Source: Capnocytophaga leadbetteri (GTDB lineage Bacteria; Bacteroidota; Bacteroidia; Flavobacteriales; Flavobacteriaceae). Taken from it: DNA of 64,000 bases. The position numbers and the translations under genes are program-made. This document shows, piece by piece, positions 27,572 through 37,916 of the stretch. The first letter of the stretch is position 1. Every line of letters starts with the position of its first letter. The notes beneath the pieces were generated by a model. The model saw only the letters and a list, made by a program, of their open reading frames with translations. It was not told the DNA's origin and did no database searches. The stretch lies in NCBI RefSeq assembly GCF_003054025.1, contig NZ_QBKG01000007.1, positions 62,001 through 126,000 on the forward strand, written 5' to 3'.

Positions 27572-28156
27572 TTAAATATATTGGGGTGCAAAATTATAAA
27601 GAAAAGTGCATAATTCAGCCATTGAGAGGTTATTATTTTTGCGAAAGGTGTTCCATACATTACAAAAATCTAAATAATATAGCACACGTTCTCTCTCTTG
27701 TTCTTTAGTGGGTACTGGGGGCATTTCCACCTGCGAGAGGGCTGCTATCTTTTTGATTTTGCTAAAGTTGTGATAAAAAAGATAAGGTACATAACAGTCG
27801 TTATCCTCCTCTCTATCCAAGCCAAAAAGACCTATAGAAGTAGGAATCATTCGTTCGATGAGAAAATCGTATTCTTCAGCCAAAAAGATGTCGAATACAA
27901 AGTCTGAAGCTACCAAATAGCCCTTTAATCCACTATCGATAAGGTAAAGAAAAAGGTCTTTGATAGGCACATCATAAGGTATAAGCGAATATTCAAACAC
28001 ATTTTTAATAGTATGTTCAAAAAGAGGAAATTCAGCTGCCCCTTCCTTTACAAAAGTGTGAAGAATATCATTCAGACTTCCCTCTTCAAAAAGTTCTATC
28101 ACCCTTTGTGCCTCTTCAGTCTCTTTGTAGGTATTCCAATCCTTCATTAAATCCAT
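27572..28156 (-). CDS. unknown protein, 194 residues
   Basis: A soluble, acidic, aromatic-rich protein without signal peptide or clear motif. Notable stretches are LIDSGLKGYLVASDFVF, an IERMIP segment, and a C-terminus ending in LCTFLYNFAPQYI. Another possible start lies three codons downstream (MKDWNTY). The gene precedes the TPR gene by 12 bases and follows the Fic gene by 21 bases on the same strand. The family is not recognised. Confidence 0.6.
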   Translation of the reverse strand: MDLMKDWNTYKETEEAQRVIELFEEGSLNDILHTFVKEGAAEFPLFEHTIKNVFEYSLIPYDVPIKDLFLYLIDSGLKGYLVASDFVFDIFLAEEYDFLIERMIPTSIGLFGLDREEDNDCYVPYLFYHNFSKIKKIAALSQVEMPPVPTKEQERERVLYYLDFCNVWNTFRKNNNLSMAELCTFLYNFAPQYI

Positions 28157-28177
28157 AGTTTCATTATTTTGTAGTTT

Positions 28178-29236
28178 CTAATTTGTTTTCACTTCCCAAA
28201 AGCCATTACGTTTACCATTTTTACGTTCGATAAGTCCTTTTCCTACCAGATTTGCTGTAATAGTCTTTACTGTACGTTCAGATTTTCCTATATGCACAGC
28301 TATTACCTTTTGGGTAGCGGTAGGGTGTTGTTGTAAGTATTGTAGCACTGCCATTTCCTCCAAAGTGCAATTCAAAGTGCAAATTTTGCCCTTTGGAATT
28401 TGTTCTTTTGCACTTTGAAGTTCATCCCCTACTAATAAATACCTATTTTTAAGCTCGTTTTCCTCGCCTAAAATTAGGTTTCTAAAGAAACGTTCTATGT
28501 ATTCAGCAGTTGCTGTTATCCCTTTAGTAAGGTTGTTGTAATTAGCACGAACTAATGCGTTACGAAAATACCAAGAATGATAGGCAAAGGCTTCGTTGCT
28601 CATCGCAAAGCCAAAGGTACGCAAATATTGAATCGTGAAAACCGCCGTCGTACGCGTATTTCCCTCACCAAAAGGGTGTATTTGCCAGAGTCCTGAGACA
28701 AATTTGGCTATATGCTTGATAGCTTCCTCCACAGGCAAGCCTTGATAAAAAAAATGCTTTTCTTGCTCAAAATCATAGTCCAAAGTCTCGCGCAAATTGT
28801 GTGCACTGGCGTAAAGAACTGTATCTCCACCGAGTACCCACTCCTTTTTGGTGATATTGTAGTCACGCAATTTGCCTGCAAACTTGTAAATACCGGTGAA
28901 TAACTTGCGATGAATGCCTATATATGCCACTGGAGAAAAGCTAAAAGCTGACTCAGTGAGCAGTTCAGTGATACGAGCAGAGACTTTGTCAGCTTCTTCG
29001 GTGCGTTCTTTTGTATCATCAAGACGTAAGGTTTTGGATTGGTAGTAACTATCAATGAGATGCTTAGCTTCCTCAATAGTAATATCTCCCTCAATATGTT
29101 GCTTAGCCGTTTGTACGAGATAAGCTGAGGGTTTCAGTCCATCTACTGCCTGCAAGCCAATAGCTGTCTGCCACGCCTCACCTTTTTCACGACGATGGGG
29201 TTCAGTTTCCCTTATATATTGCTCGAAGTCATTCAT
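28178..29236 (-). CDS. Fic-domain protein with C-terminal winged helix
   Basis: Fic proteins transfer AMP or related groups from nucleotides to protein hydroxyls. The 352-residue protein carries the active-site motif HPFGEGNTR at residues 187-195, with catalytic His 187 and the acidic metal-binding Glu. A flap segment around residues 121-150 (GKLRDYNITKKEW) precedes it. The last 60 residues form a winged-helix (QKVIAVHIGKSERTVKTI). The N-terminal helix has an IEGD stretch, but the standard S/TxxxE(G/N) inhibitory motif is not clearly present. It starts 22 bases after the GyrI-like gene ends. The target is unknown. Confidence 0.9.
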   Translation of the reverse strand: MNDFEQYIRETEPHRREKGEAWQTAIGLQAVDGLKPSAYLVQTAKQHIEGDITIEEAKHLIDSYYQSKTLRLDDTKERTEEADKVSARITELLTESAFSFSPVAYIGIHRKLFTGIYKFAGKLRDYNITKKEWVLGGDTVLYASAHNLRETLDYDFEQEKHFFYQGLPVEEAIKHIAKFVSGLWQIHPFGEGNTRTTAVFTIQYLRTFGFAMSNEAFAYHSWYFRNALVRANYNNLTKGITATAEYIERFFRNLILGEENELKNRYLLVGDELQSAKEQIPKGKICTLNCTLEEMAVLQYLQQHPTATQKVIAVHIGKSERTVKTITANLVGKGLIERKNGKRNGFWEVKTN

Positions 29237-29258
29237 TGTACTATTTTTCCAATTTTTA

Positions 29259-29699
29259 TCAATCCTTTACACCTATAAAAATATCTACTTCGGAGGTATC
29301 ATCTTGTTGAGATTTCTCGGTATAGCGCTCATAGTCATATAGATAAGTGCGATTGAGTGTAGCGTCGTTGTCCCAGATATGTTGCCAAATTGCCCCTACT
29401 GCCTGAGGCATTGCGCCTTTGGCTACAAACTTTTGAAAGGTTTGTTTAGGAAATTCCCTGCCCTCTAAGCCGTCGGGAATCGTGCTGAGTGTGGTAACTT
29501 CTACTCCTATGATACAAGTGTAAGGCTCGGTATAGTCCTTTTGGTAATCGGTATAGATGCTATAAATAGCATCGCTTGCCTTATTGGGTATTTTTGCCAA
29601 AAGTTGCTCGCTAAAAAAGCGTTGCCAAAGGTTTCCGATGTCTTGCATCGCTTGTCCGTTCTGATTGGTAGTACGTACACTAATTCCTATGATTTTCAT
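29259..29699 (-). CDS. GyrI-like / AraC-effector-binding domain protein
   Basis: The 146-residue protein consists of a single small-molecule-binding domain: an N-terminal IIGISVRTTN strand, IGNLWQRFF helix, a YSIYTDYQKDYTEPYTC region, and the closing EVDIFIGVK strand. This layout is that of the GyrI-like effector-binding fold found alone or at the end of AraC regulators. The ligand is unknown. The start ATG overlaps the tail of a decayed upstream reading frame (ATGA). Confidence 0.85.
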   Translation of the reverse strand: MKIIGISVRTTNQNGQAMQDIGNLWQRFFSEQLLAKIPNKASDAIYSIYTDYQKDYTEPYTCIIGVEVTTLSTIPDGLEGREFPKQTFQKFVAKGAMPQAVGAIWQHIWDNDATLNRTYLYDYERYTEKSQQDDTSEVDIFIGVKD

Positions 29700-29769
29700 T
29701 TTTTATGTGCTTTTATTCTTAAAAAAATCTCCTCTAACTCCTTACAAACTTGTCGGTACTTTTTAAAAG

Positions 29770-29910
29770 TTAGGCTTTGCCTTGTGCGATTTCCTTATCA
29801 CCATAGCCGTACTCAGCTAATTCCTTTTTCAGGACATCATTCTTGGAAATATTCTCAAAAATGAAGGAATAATTCTTGAATTTTTCAAATGAAATAAATC
29901 TTGTTGCCAT
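29770..29910 (-). pseudogene. small reading frame, probable N-terminal remnant
   Basis: A 46-codon frame starts with ATG at 29910 and reads MATRFISFEKFKNYSF, then an IFENI segment and an EYGYGDKEIAQGKA end. The periodic helical pattern and the EYGY-GKA segment recall the N-terminus of longer Bacteroidota proteins that I cannot name. After the stop, a shifted frame reads KKYRQVCKELEEIF up to the start of the GyrI-like gene, which fits a frameshifted coding region. It may instead be a genuine short gene. Confidence 0.4.
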
Positions 29911-29960
29911 TTTCTAATCTTTTTAATGGTTAAAAAAATAATTTTAGTAAATTTCTAGTT

Positions 29961-30093
29961 TATATTGTGTCCTACGGGGTTGATATTGGTTTCTACCGAG
30001 TTAATATTGCATTCTACAGGGTTGATATTGTATTCTAAAAAATTAAATTTGTATTCTACGGACTTTATTTTTTGTTCTATGGGGTTAATAAAA
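29961..30093. repeat. 21-bp tandem repeat, about six degenerate units
   Basis: Units follow the plus-strand pattern TTCTACGGGGTTGATATTG, with six copies from GTCCTACGG to TTCTATGGGG. The period of 21 bases equals seven codons. On the minus strand one frame reads a heptapeptide series (NINPVE-x type: INPIEQK, INPVECN, INSVETN, INPVGHN) without stops over the array. No start codon opens that frame. The array lies between the AAA ATPase stop and the small remnant frame. Confidence 0.75.
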
Positions 30094-30114
30094 GAATTGT
30101 ATAATAATTTATAA

Positions 30115-32349
30115 TTAATTATTTTTAGAAATACCCATCATCATATTATAATGAGCTATATGCCCTGAGTATTCAAATATTTTTCTAAATACTTCTTGAT
30201 ATATTTCGGTAGTTGTATCTTGTGTATCTATTTCTAAAGCATCAGAAAAGCAATGAGAACCATCATTTATCCAATAATATAAAGATCTACATATTTGTTG
30301 TTCTTCGAAATTAGGAAATTCTTCTATAATTTTTTCTTCATCTTTATAAGAACCCAAAACTTTAAAATAGTTTTCCAAAATTCTTCGCATTATATTTTGT
30401 ATTGTTATTGTAGATGTTACACTTTTAGATTGTAATTCTTTCCATAATAATTGATAAGAAGAATTTATAGGATTTTTTTTATCATATGGTTCTATAGAAC
30501 TAATATTTCCATTTTTTCTCAAGATCCAATAATTTAATTTATCACTTTCTGCTCCTCTATCCATATAGGAAACTTCTTTATGGAAATAAACATTATGTGT
30601 CAATAAAATAATTTGTTTAATATTTCCTTTATATTCATTGTCTTTCATCTCCTTTATCAAATCTTTTATCAAAGTGCTAACAATAAACAATACATTACTA
30701 TCTAAACTTGATATAGGATCATCAATCACTAAAATTTTATCCTCATTTACAACGTCTGGAGAATCTCCTCCTTTAACCTTTTGATAATAATATAAAAAAG
30801 TGATAAAGGTTATTTCTCCTTCGCTTAACGTTTTTTGTGCGTCAGAGCCATCTTCTCTTTGAATTTCATAAAAACCATTCTCTGTAGAAGGTACTATTTT
30901 AAAATTAAGAAATCCAAACGAGTTTAAAAGTCTATTAATTTCATCTATAGTAGGCTGTATACTTGTTATATCTTGATTTAATTCTTTTATCTTTTTGTCA
31001 ATCTCTCTATAATCATTTCTATTTTTTTCTAAAGAACTATTTAATCCTATTATTTCTTTTTCTAAGACATTCCTTTTTGAGTGAAAAGACTCTATCTTTG
31101 ATTTATATTCTTCTACAAGATATTTCCATACTGAAGTTATTAATTTATTTTTTTCTGTTTGAAAATTTTCAACCGTACGATTATAATTTTCTATCTCTTT
31201 ATTAGCTGAAACGATTAAGTTTAATATAAGTTCTAATTGCTCTCTTAGAAAAACTAAATCAATACTTCTACTAGGTTCTTTTAGTTTGCTATTTAATAAT
31301 TCTTTATTGCTATTATATTGACTAATTAAAGTTCTTATATATGTGGAAAAAATGTCCAAATTTAATTTTGAAGAATTGATATTCTTCTGGTTAGCTTCAA
31401 TAATATTTAATTGATCTATAAGATTCTGGACTGACATCTCATACTTTTGTTTTAATTCTTTTAAACAAGCGATATCACTGATATAATTTTCATTAAAAAA
31501 GCTATTCAATTTTTCTCTAAAATCTTCTGTAATTGTTCTTTCTTGACAAAAAGGACAGATATCACTTTCCTCTTGTAAGTAATTTTTTCCTTCATATACC
31601 CAATCACTAATATTTAAATGGTTTATCAATCCTGCTATATCAATATCAGCTTTTCCTACTATTTTCTTTTTCCAAATAGGATTATTTTCTATTTCTAAAA
31701 TAGTATCAAATGAAATAGTATTTATTAACTCTATCATTTGAGGATGTTTTCTAAAAAGAATATTAGCTTTTTCTTTTAATTGTTCATAAGTCAATATGTC
31801 TGAATTATTACTTTTAAATTCATCTTCCAATTTGTTTCTAAACTTATTTCTGCTTTTTATCCACCCTGAAAAAGCTTCTGAAAAATCATCTTCATATTCT
31901 TTTTTTAAGTTATTCCAACAATCCTCATCAAATTCATTTTCAAGATTTTGTTTTTCTTGTTCTGTTTGTTCTAATTGTCCCCTTCTTATTACCCCCTGCT
32001 CTCTAATAGAATTTAATTTTTCTTTTAGAGTATTGATTTCAGCAATTTGTTCTGTAGTAGCTTGACCAAGAGTGAAAATTCCTTTTAATTTTTCTTGTCC
32101 AAAATTTAATTCACGAAATTTTCTATTATACACGAGTGTTTTTATAGGAGTATTATTTCTCCATTCAATAGAACATTCTTTATACCTATCACCTTCTTTA
32201 ATTTTAATATCACTAGCAAGATAATTAGAGATAGTTGTTTTCCCCGTTCCATTAGCTCCATAAATAAAATTTACTTTTTTTAAATTATAGATCTGAATAC
32301 CTTCATTATCATAGGTTGCTACATTCCTTATTGTAATAGAGTTTATCAT
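30115..32349 (-). CDS. AAA_13/RloC-like SMC-type ATPase, candidate anticodon nuclease
   Basis: The 744-residue protein has an ATPase head split by coiled coils: Walker A GANGTGKTT (31-39), signature LSEGE (508-512), Walker B ILVIDDPISSLD (539-550), and LLTHN H-loop (582-586). Between them a CPFC motif at 265-268 looks like a zinc hook. The C-terminal part has Arg655-x3-Glu659 and His699. PrrC and RloC, which cut tRNA in the anticodon loop upon phage attack, use an Arg-x3-Glu and a downstream His in a comparable order. The RloC resemblance, including hook, is a sequence-pattern inference. The gene stands alone after a long perfect hairpin. Confidence 0.7.
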   Translation of the reverse strand: MINSITIRNVATYDNEGIQIYNLKKVNFIYGANGTGKTTISNYLASDIKIKEGDRYKECSIEWRNNTPIKTLVYNRKFRELNFGQEKLKGIFTLGQATTEQIAEINTLKEKLNSIREQGVIRRGQLEQTEQEKQNLENEFDEDCWNNLKKEYEDDFSEAFSGWIKSRNKFRNKLEDEFKSNNSDILTYEQLKEKANILFRKHPQMIELINTISFDTILEIENNPIWKKKIVGKADIDIAGLINHLNISDWVYEGKNYLQEESDICPFCQERTITEDFREKLNSFFNENYISDIACLKELKQKYEMSVQNLIDQLNIIEANQKNINSSKLNLDIFSTYIRTLISQYNSNKELLNSKLKEPSRSIDLVFLREQLELILNLIVSANKEIENYNRTVENFQTEKNKLITSVWKYLVEEYKSKIESFHSKRNVLEKEIIGLNSSLEKNRNDYREIDKKIKELNQDITSIQPTIDEINRLLNSFGFLNFKIVPSTENGFYEIQREDGSDAQKTLSEGEITFITFLYYYQKVKGGDSPDVVNEDKILVIDDPISSLDSNVLFIVSTLIKDLIKEMKDNEYKGNIKQIILLTHNVYFHKEVSYMDRGAESDKLNYWILRKNGNISSIEPYDKKNPINSSYQLLWKELQSKSVTSTITIQNIMRRILENYFKVLGSYKDEEKIIEEFPNFEEQQICRSLYYWINDGSHCFSDALEIDTQDTTTEIYQEVFRKIFEYSGHIAHYNMMMGISKNN

Positions 32350-32385
32350 AAAATCGTTCTTTTAAATTCTTACTACATATTTTTC

Positions 32386-32437
32386 ATTACAATTGACTTT
32401 GACAAAGCTTTAGAACTTTGTCAAAGTCAATTGTAAT
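32386..32437. repeat. perfect 22-bp inverted repeat (hairpin)
   Basis: 32386-32407 pairs exactly with 32416-32437 around an 8-nt loop. It lies between the end of the ABC-F gene and the start of the AAA_13 ATPase gene, both on the minus strand. There is no T run on either side, so a simple intrinsic terminator is not fully supported. It could also be a processed RNA structure or a small repeat element. Confidence 0.8.
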
Positions 32438-32445
32438 TGCTATTA

Positions 32446-34083
<1,638 letters not shown>

Positions 34084-34111
34084 CTAGTTGTTATTAATTA
34101 TTTTAAAAGTG

Positions 34112-34119
34112 CAAATATA
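34112..34119 (-). promoter_or_regulatory. -7 box for the ABC-F gene
   Basis: TATATTTG on the minus strand, 32 bases before the ABC-F start. No convincing -33 TTG is at the right distance. Confidence 0.4.
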
Positions 34120-34157
34120 CGCAATATTTGTAAGATACGAAAATCTTAGTTCAAAAC

Positions 34158-34853
34158 TCATTTTTCAGCACTGACAATCAACGCCATTGATTTTTCAGCC
34201 TCAAAAGGATCTTTCTTAAAATTGCCATACAGTTTAAGGTTTTTAAACCCTATTTTGATAAGCCAATCGGTGAGTTCGTTAGCAAAAATAGACTGTAGTA
34301 GCCCTTCATTTTCTATAGTATCGTCTAAAATAGTCTTAAAGATGATTTTATCGCTGTCATTTAGATAGTAAAATCGTTCAAATTTTACCTTATCATTGGC
34401 TATCAGAGGTAAATTACCTAAATAATTGCCTTGCTTTTGGGCAAAATACTTCTGAAAATTGACTATTTGCAAGATAAGTTTACCCTTTTGAGCAAGTTGT
34501 CCATAGGCTTTTTGCAAAAAGAGCTGTACAGATGTTTTACTATCGAGGTGCGGCAATGTATTACCAATACAAACGATATTGTCGAAGATAGCCAGCTGTT
34601 CAATATCAAGCATATTAAGTGGTTGTACCACAATGCCTTTCTTGGCTGCTTCGGCAATGAGTCGCTCGCTAAGGTCAATAGCGGTAACCTCGTAATCTTG
34701 TGATAATAAGTAAGCGGTGAGGTTGCCCGTGGCAGCACCTACATCAAGAACGGTTTTGCCACATAGTTCACTAGCAAAGAAGGTTTGGTGAGCTGGTGAT
34801 AGCGGAAAAATATAATCGTATTTTTCCGCAATTTCGTTGTAGAATTTTGACAT
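34158..34853 (-). CDS. class I SAM-dependent methyltransferase
   Basis: The 231-residue protein has the SAM-binding loop LDVGAATGNLTAYL (about residues 36-49) and an AIDLSERLI acidic motif after strand 2. This is a small-molecule-type methyltransferase fold, not a DNA methyltransferase with an NPPY/DPPY motif. It begins 12 bases after mcrC ends, so it may be in the mcrBC operon, but a role in defence is not shown. Substrate unknown. Confidence 0.8.
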   Translation of the reverse strand: MSKFYNEIAEKYDYIFPLSPAHQTFFASELCGKTVLDVGAATGNLTAYLLSQDYEVTAIDLSERLIAEAAKKGIVVQPLNMLDIEQLAIFDNIVCIGNTLPHLDSKTSVQLFLQKAYGQLAQKGKLILQIVNFQKYFAQKQGNYLGNLPLIANDKVKFERFYYLNDSDKIIFKTILDDTIENEGLLQSIFANELTDWLIKIGFKNLKLYGNFKKDPFEAEKSMALIVSAEK

Positions 34854-34865
34854 AATAATGAATGA

Positions 34866-36182
34866 TTAAAGATTAGTAATTAATGGAATGGATATACTTT
34901 TTTTATAGATATTTCTATATCCAGCGATTTTCTTATCTTTTAGGTTAAAGTTTGTATTTTCATCTAAAGAAGGGTAGATAATAAGGCAATCTATGAGTTC
35001 ACTACTACCCTCTAAACCAAGTTTTTGATAAACTCTTTCTAAGCGAGCATAACCACTCACTTGGCGGATGTCGTCTATCACTCTACTATCTTCATAAATA
35101 GGCTTATACTTGGCATCAATGACCATTTTGTATTCTGGAGTGTTGAGCAAGAAATCTAATTCGGTATAATCGACAATAAAATGATAGAGTACCTCTTCCC
35201 TATCTCTAAACTGTTCTTGTAGCTTTTTATAGACATATAGTTCAAAAAGTTTGGGCATATCTATCCAAAAAGGTGGAATAGTGACTTTTTGTTGGGTTGT
35301 TTCGGTGATATTATACGAAAAACGCTTTAAGATATGCTTCCCAATGCGAATGGCTTCCTCATATTCTTTAAAAAAAGTAGTAGGAGTAAGTTTTTTGAGG
35401 TTTTCAACATCAATTTCTTCCGAAATCAACTCAAAATGTGGGCTACAATAGGTAATCAATTCGCAAATAGATTTGTCATTACCTGCAAAATAATTGGGGT
35501 GCGTATTCTTAAAACTGATGATAAATTGTAAAACTTTCTTTAAAAAGCGATTTTCGAGGTTATCCATTCCAAACTCTTGATACCTACATACGTGGGCTGT
35601 GAGTTTGTTTTTAAAAACATTTTGTTTGAGGTGTTTAGCTAACTGTATCTTACCTTTGATACGGCTATTAAGATTCTCCTCAACCGTGTAATACGATTTT
35701 TTAAGTCCTTTGCGCACAATACGCTTCAGTAGCAAAAGGAATTGCACCATTAGAAAAGGCGTGAGCGTATCTTTTTGCTGTTCGATAGTAATTGGAGGTT
35801 CGTCCCAATAGATTTTGATGAGGTCTTGTGTATTTTTAGTATCAAGCCCTGTAATACTTAGAAGCATTTTTAAATAGTCGATTTCTGCCCATTCTTCCTC
35901 TTGAATAGGAGGGCCTTCGGCTACCTTTTTTTTATTCATTTTAGGCTCTATGTATACAAATTTGTGATGTTTTACCAACCACAACGCCCCTATATAATAG
36001 CCTGCCTGCAAACATACTTCACCCTCATTTGTACGCTTAATTTCAAAAGGATAGACAGGATTACCCTGTCGATCTTTTTTCAATATATACGGACAAATCT
36101 GAGGTATTGCCTCAAAGATTTTTAGCGGCTCCCCCTCCTTTTTGATGCTATAAGGCTTATGTTCAAAAAGCGTTATTTTCAT
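34866..36182 (-). CDS. mcrC: McrC-like nuclease subunit of McrBC
   Basis: McrC is the nuclease that joins the McrB GTPase to cleave modified DNA. The 438-residue protein ends with a PD-(D/E)xK-type site: Asp343 in ELDFLL and Asp356-Ala-Lys358 in VIDAKYK. The middle helical region and N-terminal beta part (residues 1-120) fit the McrC layout. Its start overlaps the mcrB end by 20 bases, showing translational coupling. Confidence 0.9.
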   Translation of the reverse strand: MKITLFEHKPYSIKKEGEPLKIFEAIPQICPYILKKDRQGNPVYPFEIKRTNEGEVCLQAGYYIGALWLVKHHKFVYIEPKMNKKKVAEGPPIQEEEWAEIDYLKMLLSITGLDTKNTQDLIKIYWDEPPITIEQQKDTLTPFLMVQFLLLLKRIVRKGLKKSYYTVEENLNSRIKGKIQLAKHLKQNVFKNKLTAHVCRYQEFGMDNLENRFLKKVLQFIISFKNTHPNYFAGNDKSICELITYCSPHFELISEEIDVENLKKLTPTTFFKEYEEAIRIGKHILKRFSYNITETTQQKVTIPPFWIDMPKLFELYVYKKLQEQFRDREEVLYHFIVDYTELDFLLNTPEYKMVIDAKYKPIYEDSRVIDDIRQVSGYARLERVYQKLGLEGSSELIDCLIIYPSLDENTNFNLKDKKIAGYRNIYKKSISIPLITNL

Positions 36183-37869
36183 CGTTGATAAGGTTATTTA
36201 TAGTAGTTTCTATTCCCTCTCCTACGAGGATACCATCTTTCACATATTCGAACAAAATAGGTTTGATTTCGTATTCCCAACGGATGTCGATAGGAGTATT
36301 TTTAGTAATAAAATATGAATGCCCTAATTGAACCTCTTCCTTTTTGAACTCAGGAGATAAATTAGTATTGAACAAGTTAGTCACTTTAGCAAATAGTGCA
36401 CTCTCAAACTGGTCGCCTAATTCATTTGTTAAATCTTTAGGTAAGATATTAACAAAGGCAAAGCGGCGACAAATGGCATAGTCTATATGTCCTACGGAGC
36501 GGTCAGCGGTGTTCATTGTACCAATGATATAGAGATTAGGGGGCAAAATAAGGTTGTTTTCTCCGTCAATAGCGTACATACTTTGTACTGCTTCGCCACG
36601 GTATTCTAAGGCATAGATAAGTTCACCGAGTACAGCTGATAAGTTCGCGCGGTTGATTTCATCTATGACAAGAACGTAGTTTTTAAGAGGTATTTTATCA
36701 ACTGTAGGCTTATAGTTTTCTCTAAACTCATAGTATTTTTCTACAATTCTCAGAAAATAAGAAGCGTGTTGTCTGGCTTGACCACCTATAGTCGTCAATT
36801 TGGTTACCCCCTGTCTATCTCTTACACCAGATTCGATAATACGCTTAATTTCAGCATAATTCATATTCAAACCATTACTATGAACTTCCCAATTATCACC
36901 TTTATATTTAAAACGCTTATCATCAGCATCAAAAAGATAAACAGCTTCTGTTAATGGATATTTGTAGTCTTCACTTTGAGCTAATTCTTCTTTGATATGT
37001 TCAATAAAAGCCTCAAAAACCTCATCTTCTTTTAGTGTCTGTGTACTTTGTTGCGCTTTATGCCAATTATTAAAAGCTTCTTTAGCAAAAGTCCCTAATA
37101 TTTTATTTTCAGCAGTATATACAATACCATTTCCCTCTTCGTTAGGTTTAGCGACTATTCCTCTTACAAAATCTTCATAAGAATAGCTGGGGTGAAACTG
37201 AATGAGTTTGAATTGCTCATTGCCCTCTAAACTATCATTTTCACCTAAACCTAATAACGCTTTAACAATACGTTTAGCCTCACGAGTTTTACCAGTACCA
37301 GGGGGACCTTGTAGAATGATTTGAGGTTTATAGCGGAGAAGGTTTATTATATTGTTATTCTCTTGTTTATTCATAATATCCAAATATTTTTTGCCTTTTT
37401 GATTATTTTTTATATTTGTAAGTACTTTTAGAACTAAGTTATCGTCTGTTTGCCATTCTCCCTTTTTAAGCCATTTAACTTTACGGCAATGTAAGAATTC
37501 CTCCCTATCTTCGTCATAATAATAATCAGAAGTTATACAGCCATAGCCTAATAAAGTTTTTGTTCCTTTTTTAGCAATGACAATATCGCCTATATTTATT
37601 TTATTTTCTCCGTTGCAAAAATCATCAAGAGCAGAAACGTTATTACGTTGGTCTTCTCCTCCTCCATAATTGTTTATTAGGGCTTCGAGAATAGATTTTC
37701 TATCCGTGTAATTTTCCAAATCTCCCAATTTGTCCCAGCCAATAGCCATAATACCTTCATTATAAAACTCCTCCCATTTAGAAGCCTGTTCTCCAGGGCT
37801 ATATAGCCAATAATGTTTAGTATCTTCATTTTCCTTATTCATATTTTGATAAACTATCATAGTATTCAC
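36163..37869 (-). CDS. mcrB: McrB-like AAA+ GTPase with EVE-like N-terminal domain
   Basis: McrB reads modified DNA and powers translocation by GTP hydrolysis. The 568-residue protein has an N-terminal HYWLYSPG-, EFYNEGIMAIGWDKLGDL-containing domain (about 19-150), a pattern of EVE/PUA-like readers of modified bases. A linker leads to the AAA+ core: Walker A GPPGTGKT (188-195), Walker B VLVIDEINRAN (399-409), and the McrB signature MNTADRS (452-458) followed by Arg-Arg-Phe. The start could be 37869 or the downstream MNKEN at 37842. The promoter at 37882-37912 and the repeat behind it flank this operon. Confidence 0.92.
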   Translation of the reverse strand: MNTMIVYQNMNKENEDTKHYWLYSPGEQASKWEEFYNEGIMAIGWDKLGDLENYTDRKSILEALINNYGGGEDQRNNVSALDDFCNGENKINIGDIVIAKKGTKTLLGYGCITSDYYYDEDREEFLHCRKVKWLKKGEWQTDDNLVLKVLTNIKNNQKGKKYLDIMNKQENNNIINLLRYKPQIILQGPPGTGKTREAKRIVKALLGLGENDSLEGNEQFKLIQFHPSYSYEDFVRGIVAKPNEEGNGIVYTAENKILGTFAKEAFNNWHKAQQSTQTLKEDEVFEAFIEHIKEELAQSEDYKYPLTEAVYLFDADDKRFKYKGDNWEVHSNGLNMNYAEIKRIIESGVRDRQGVTKLTTIGGQARQHASYFLRIVEKYYEFRENYKPTVDKIPLKNYVLVIDEINRANLSAVLGELIYALEYRGEAVQSMYAIDGENNLILPPNLYIIGTMNTADRSVGHIDYAICRRFAFVNILPKDLTNELGDQFESALFAKVTNLFNTNLSPEFKKEEVQLGHSYFITKNTPIDIRWEYEIKPILFEYVKDGILVGEGIETTINNLINDENNAF

Positions 37870-37881
37870 TTTTTAAAGCAA

Positions 37882-37912
37882 CAAAGGTAGCGATTTATTT
37901 TAGAATATACAA
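37882..37912 (-). promoter_or_regulatory. mcrBC promoter
   Basis: On the minus strand TTG (plus-strand CAA at 37910-37912) and TACCTTTG (37882-37889) are 20 bases apart. A very short leader to 37869 or about 34 bases to 37842 would result. Confidence 0.75.
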
Positions 37913-37916
37913 GAAA

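Noticed and set aside
29961-30093. CRISPR array
   Set aside because: The repeats are directly adjacent 21-bp degenerate units without unique spacers, and no cas gene is present.
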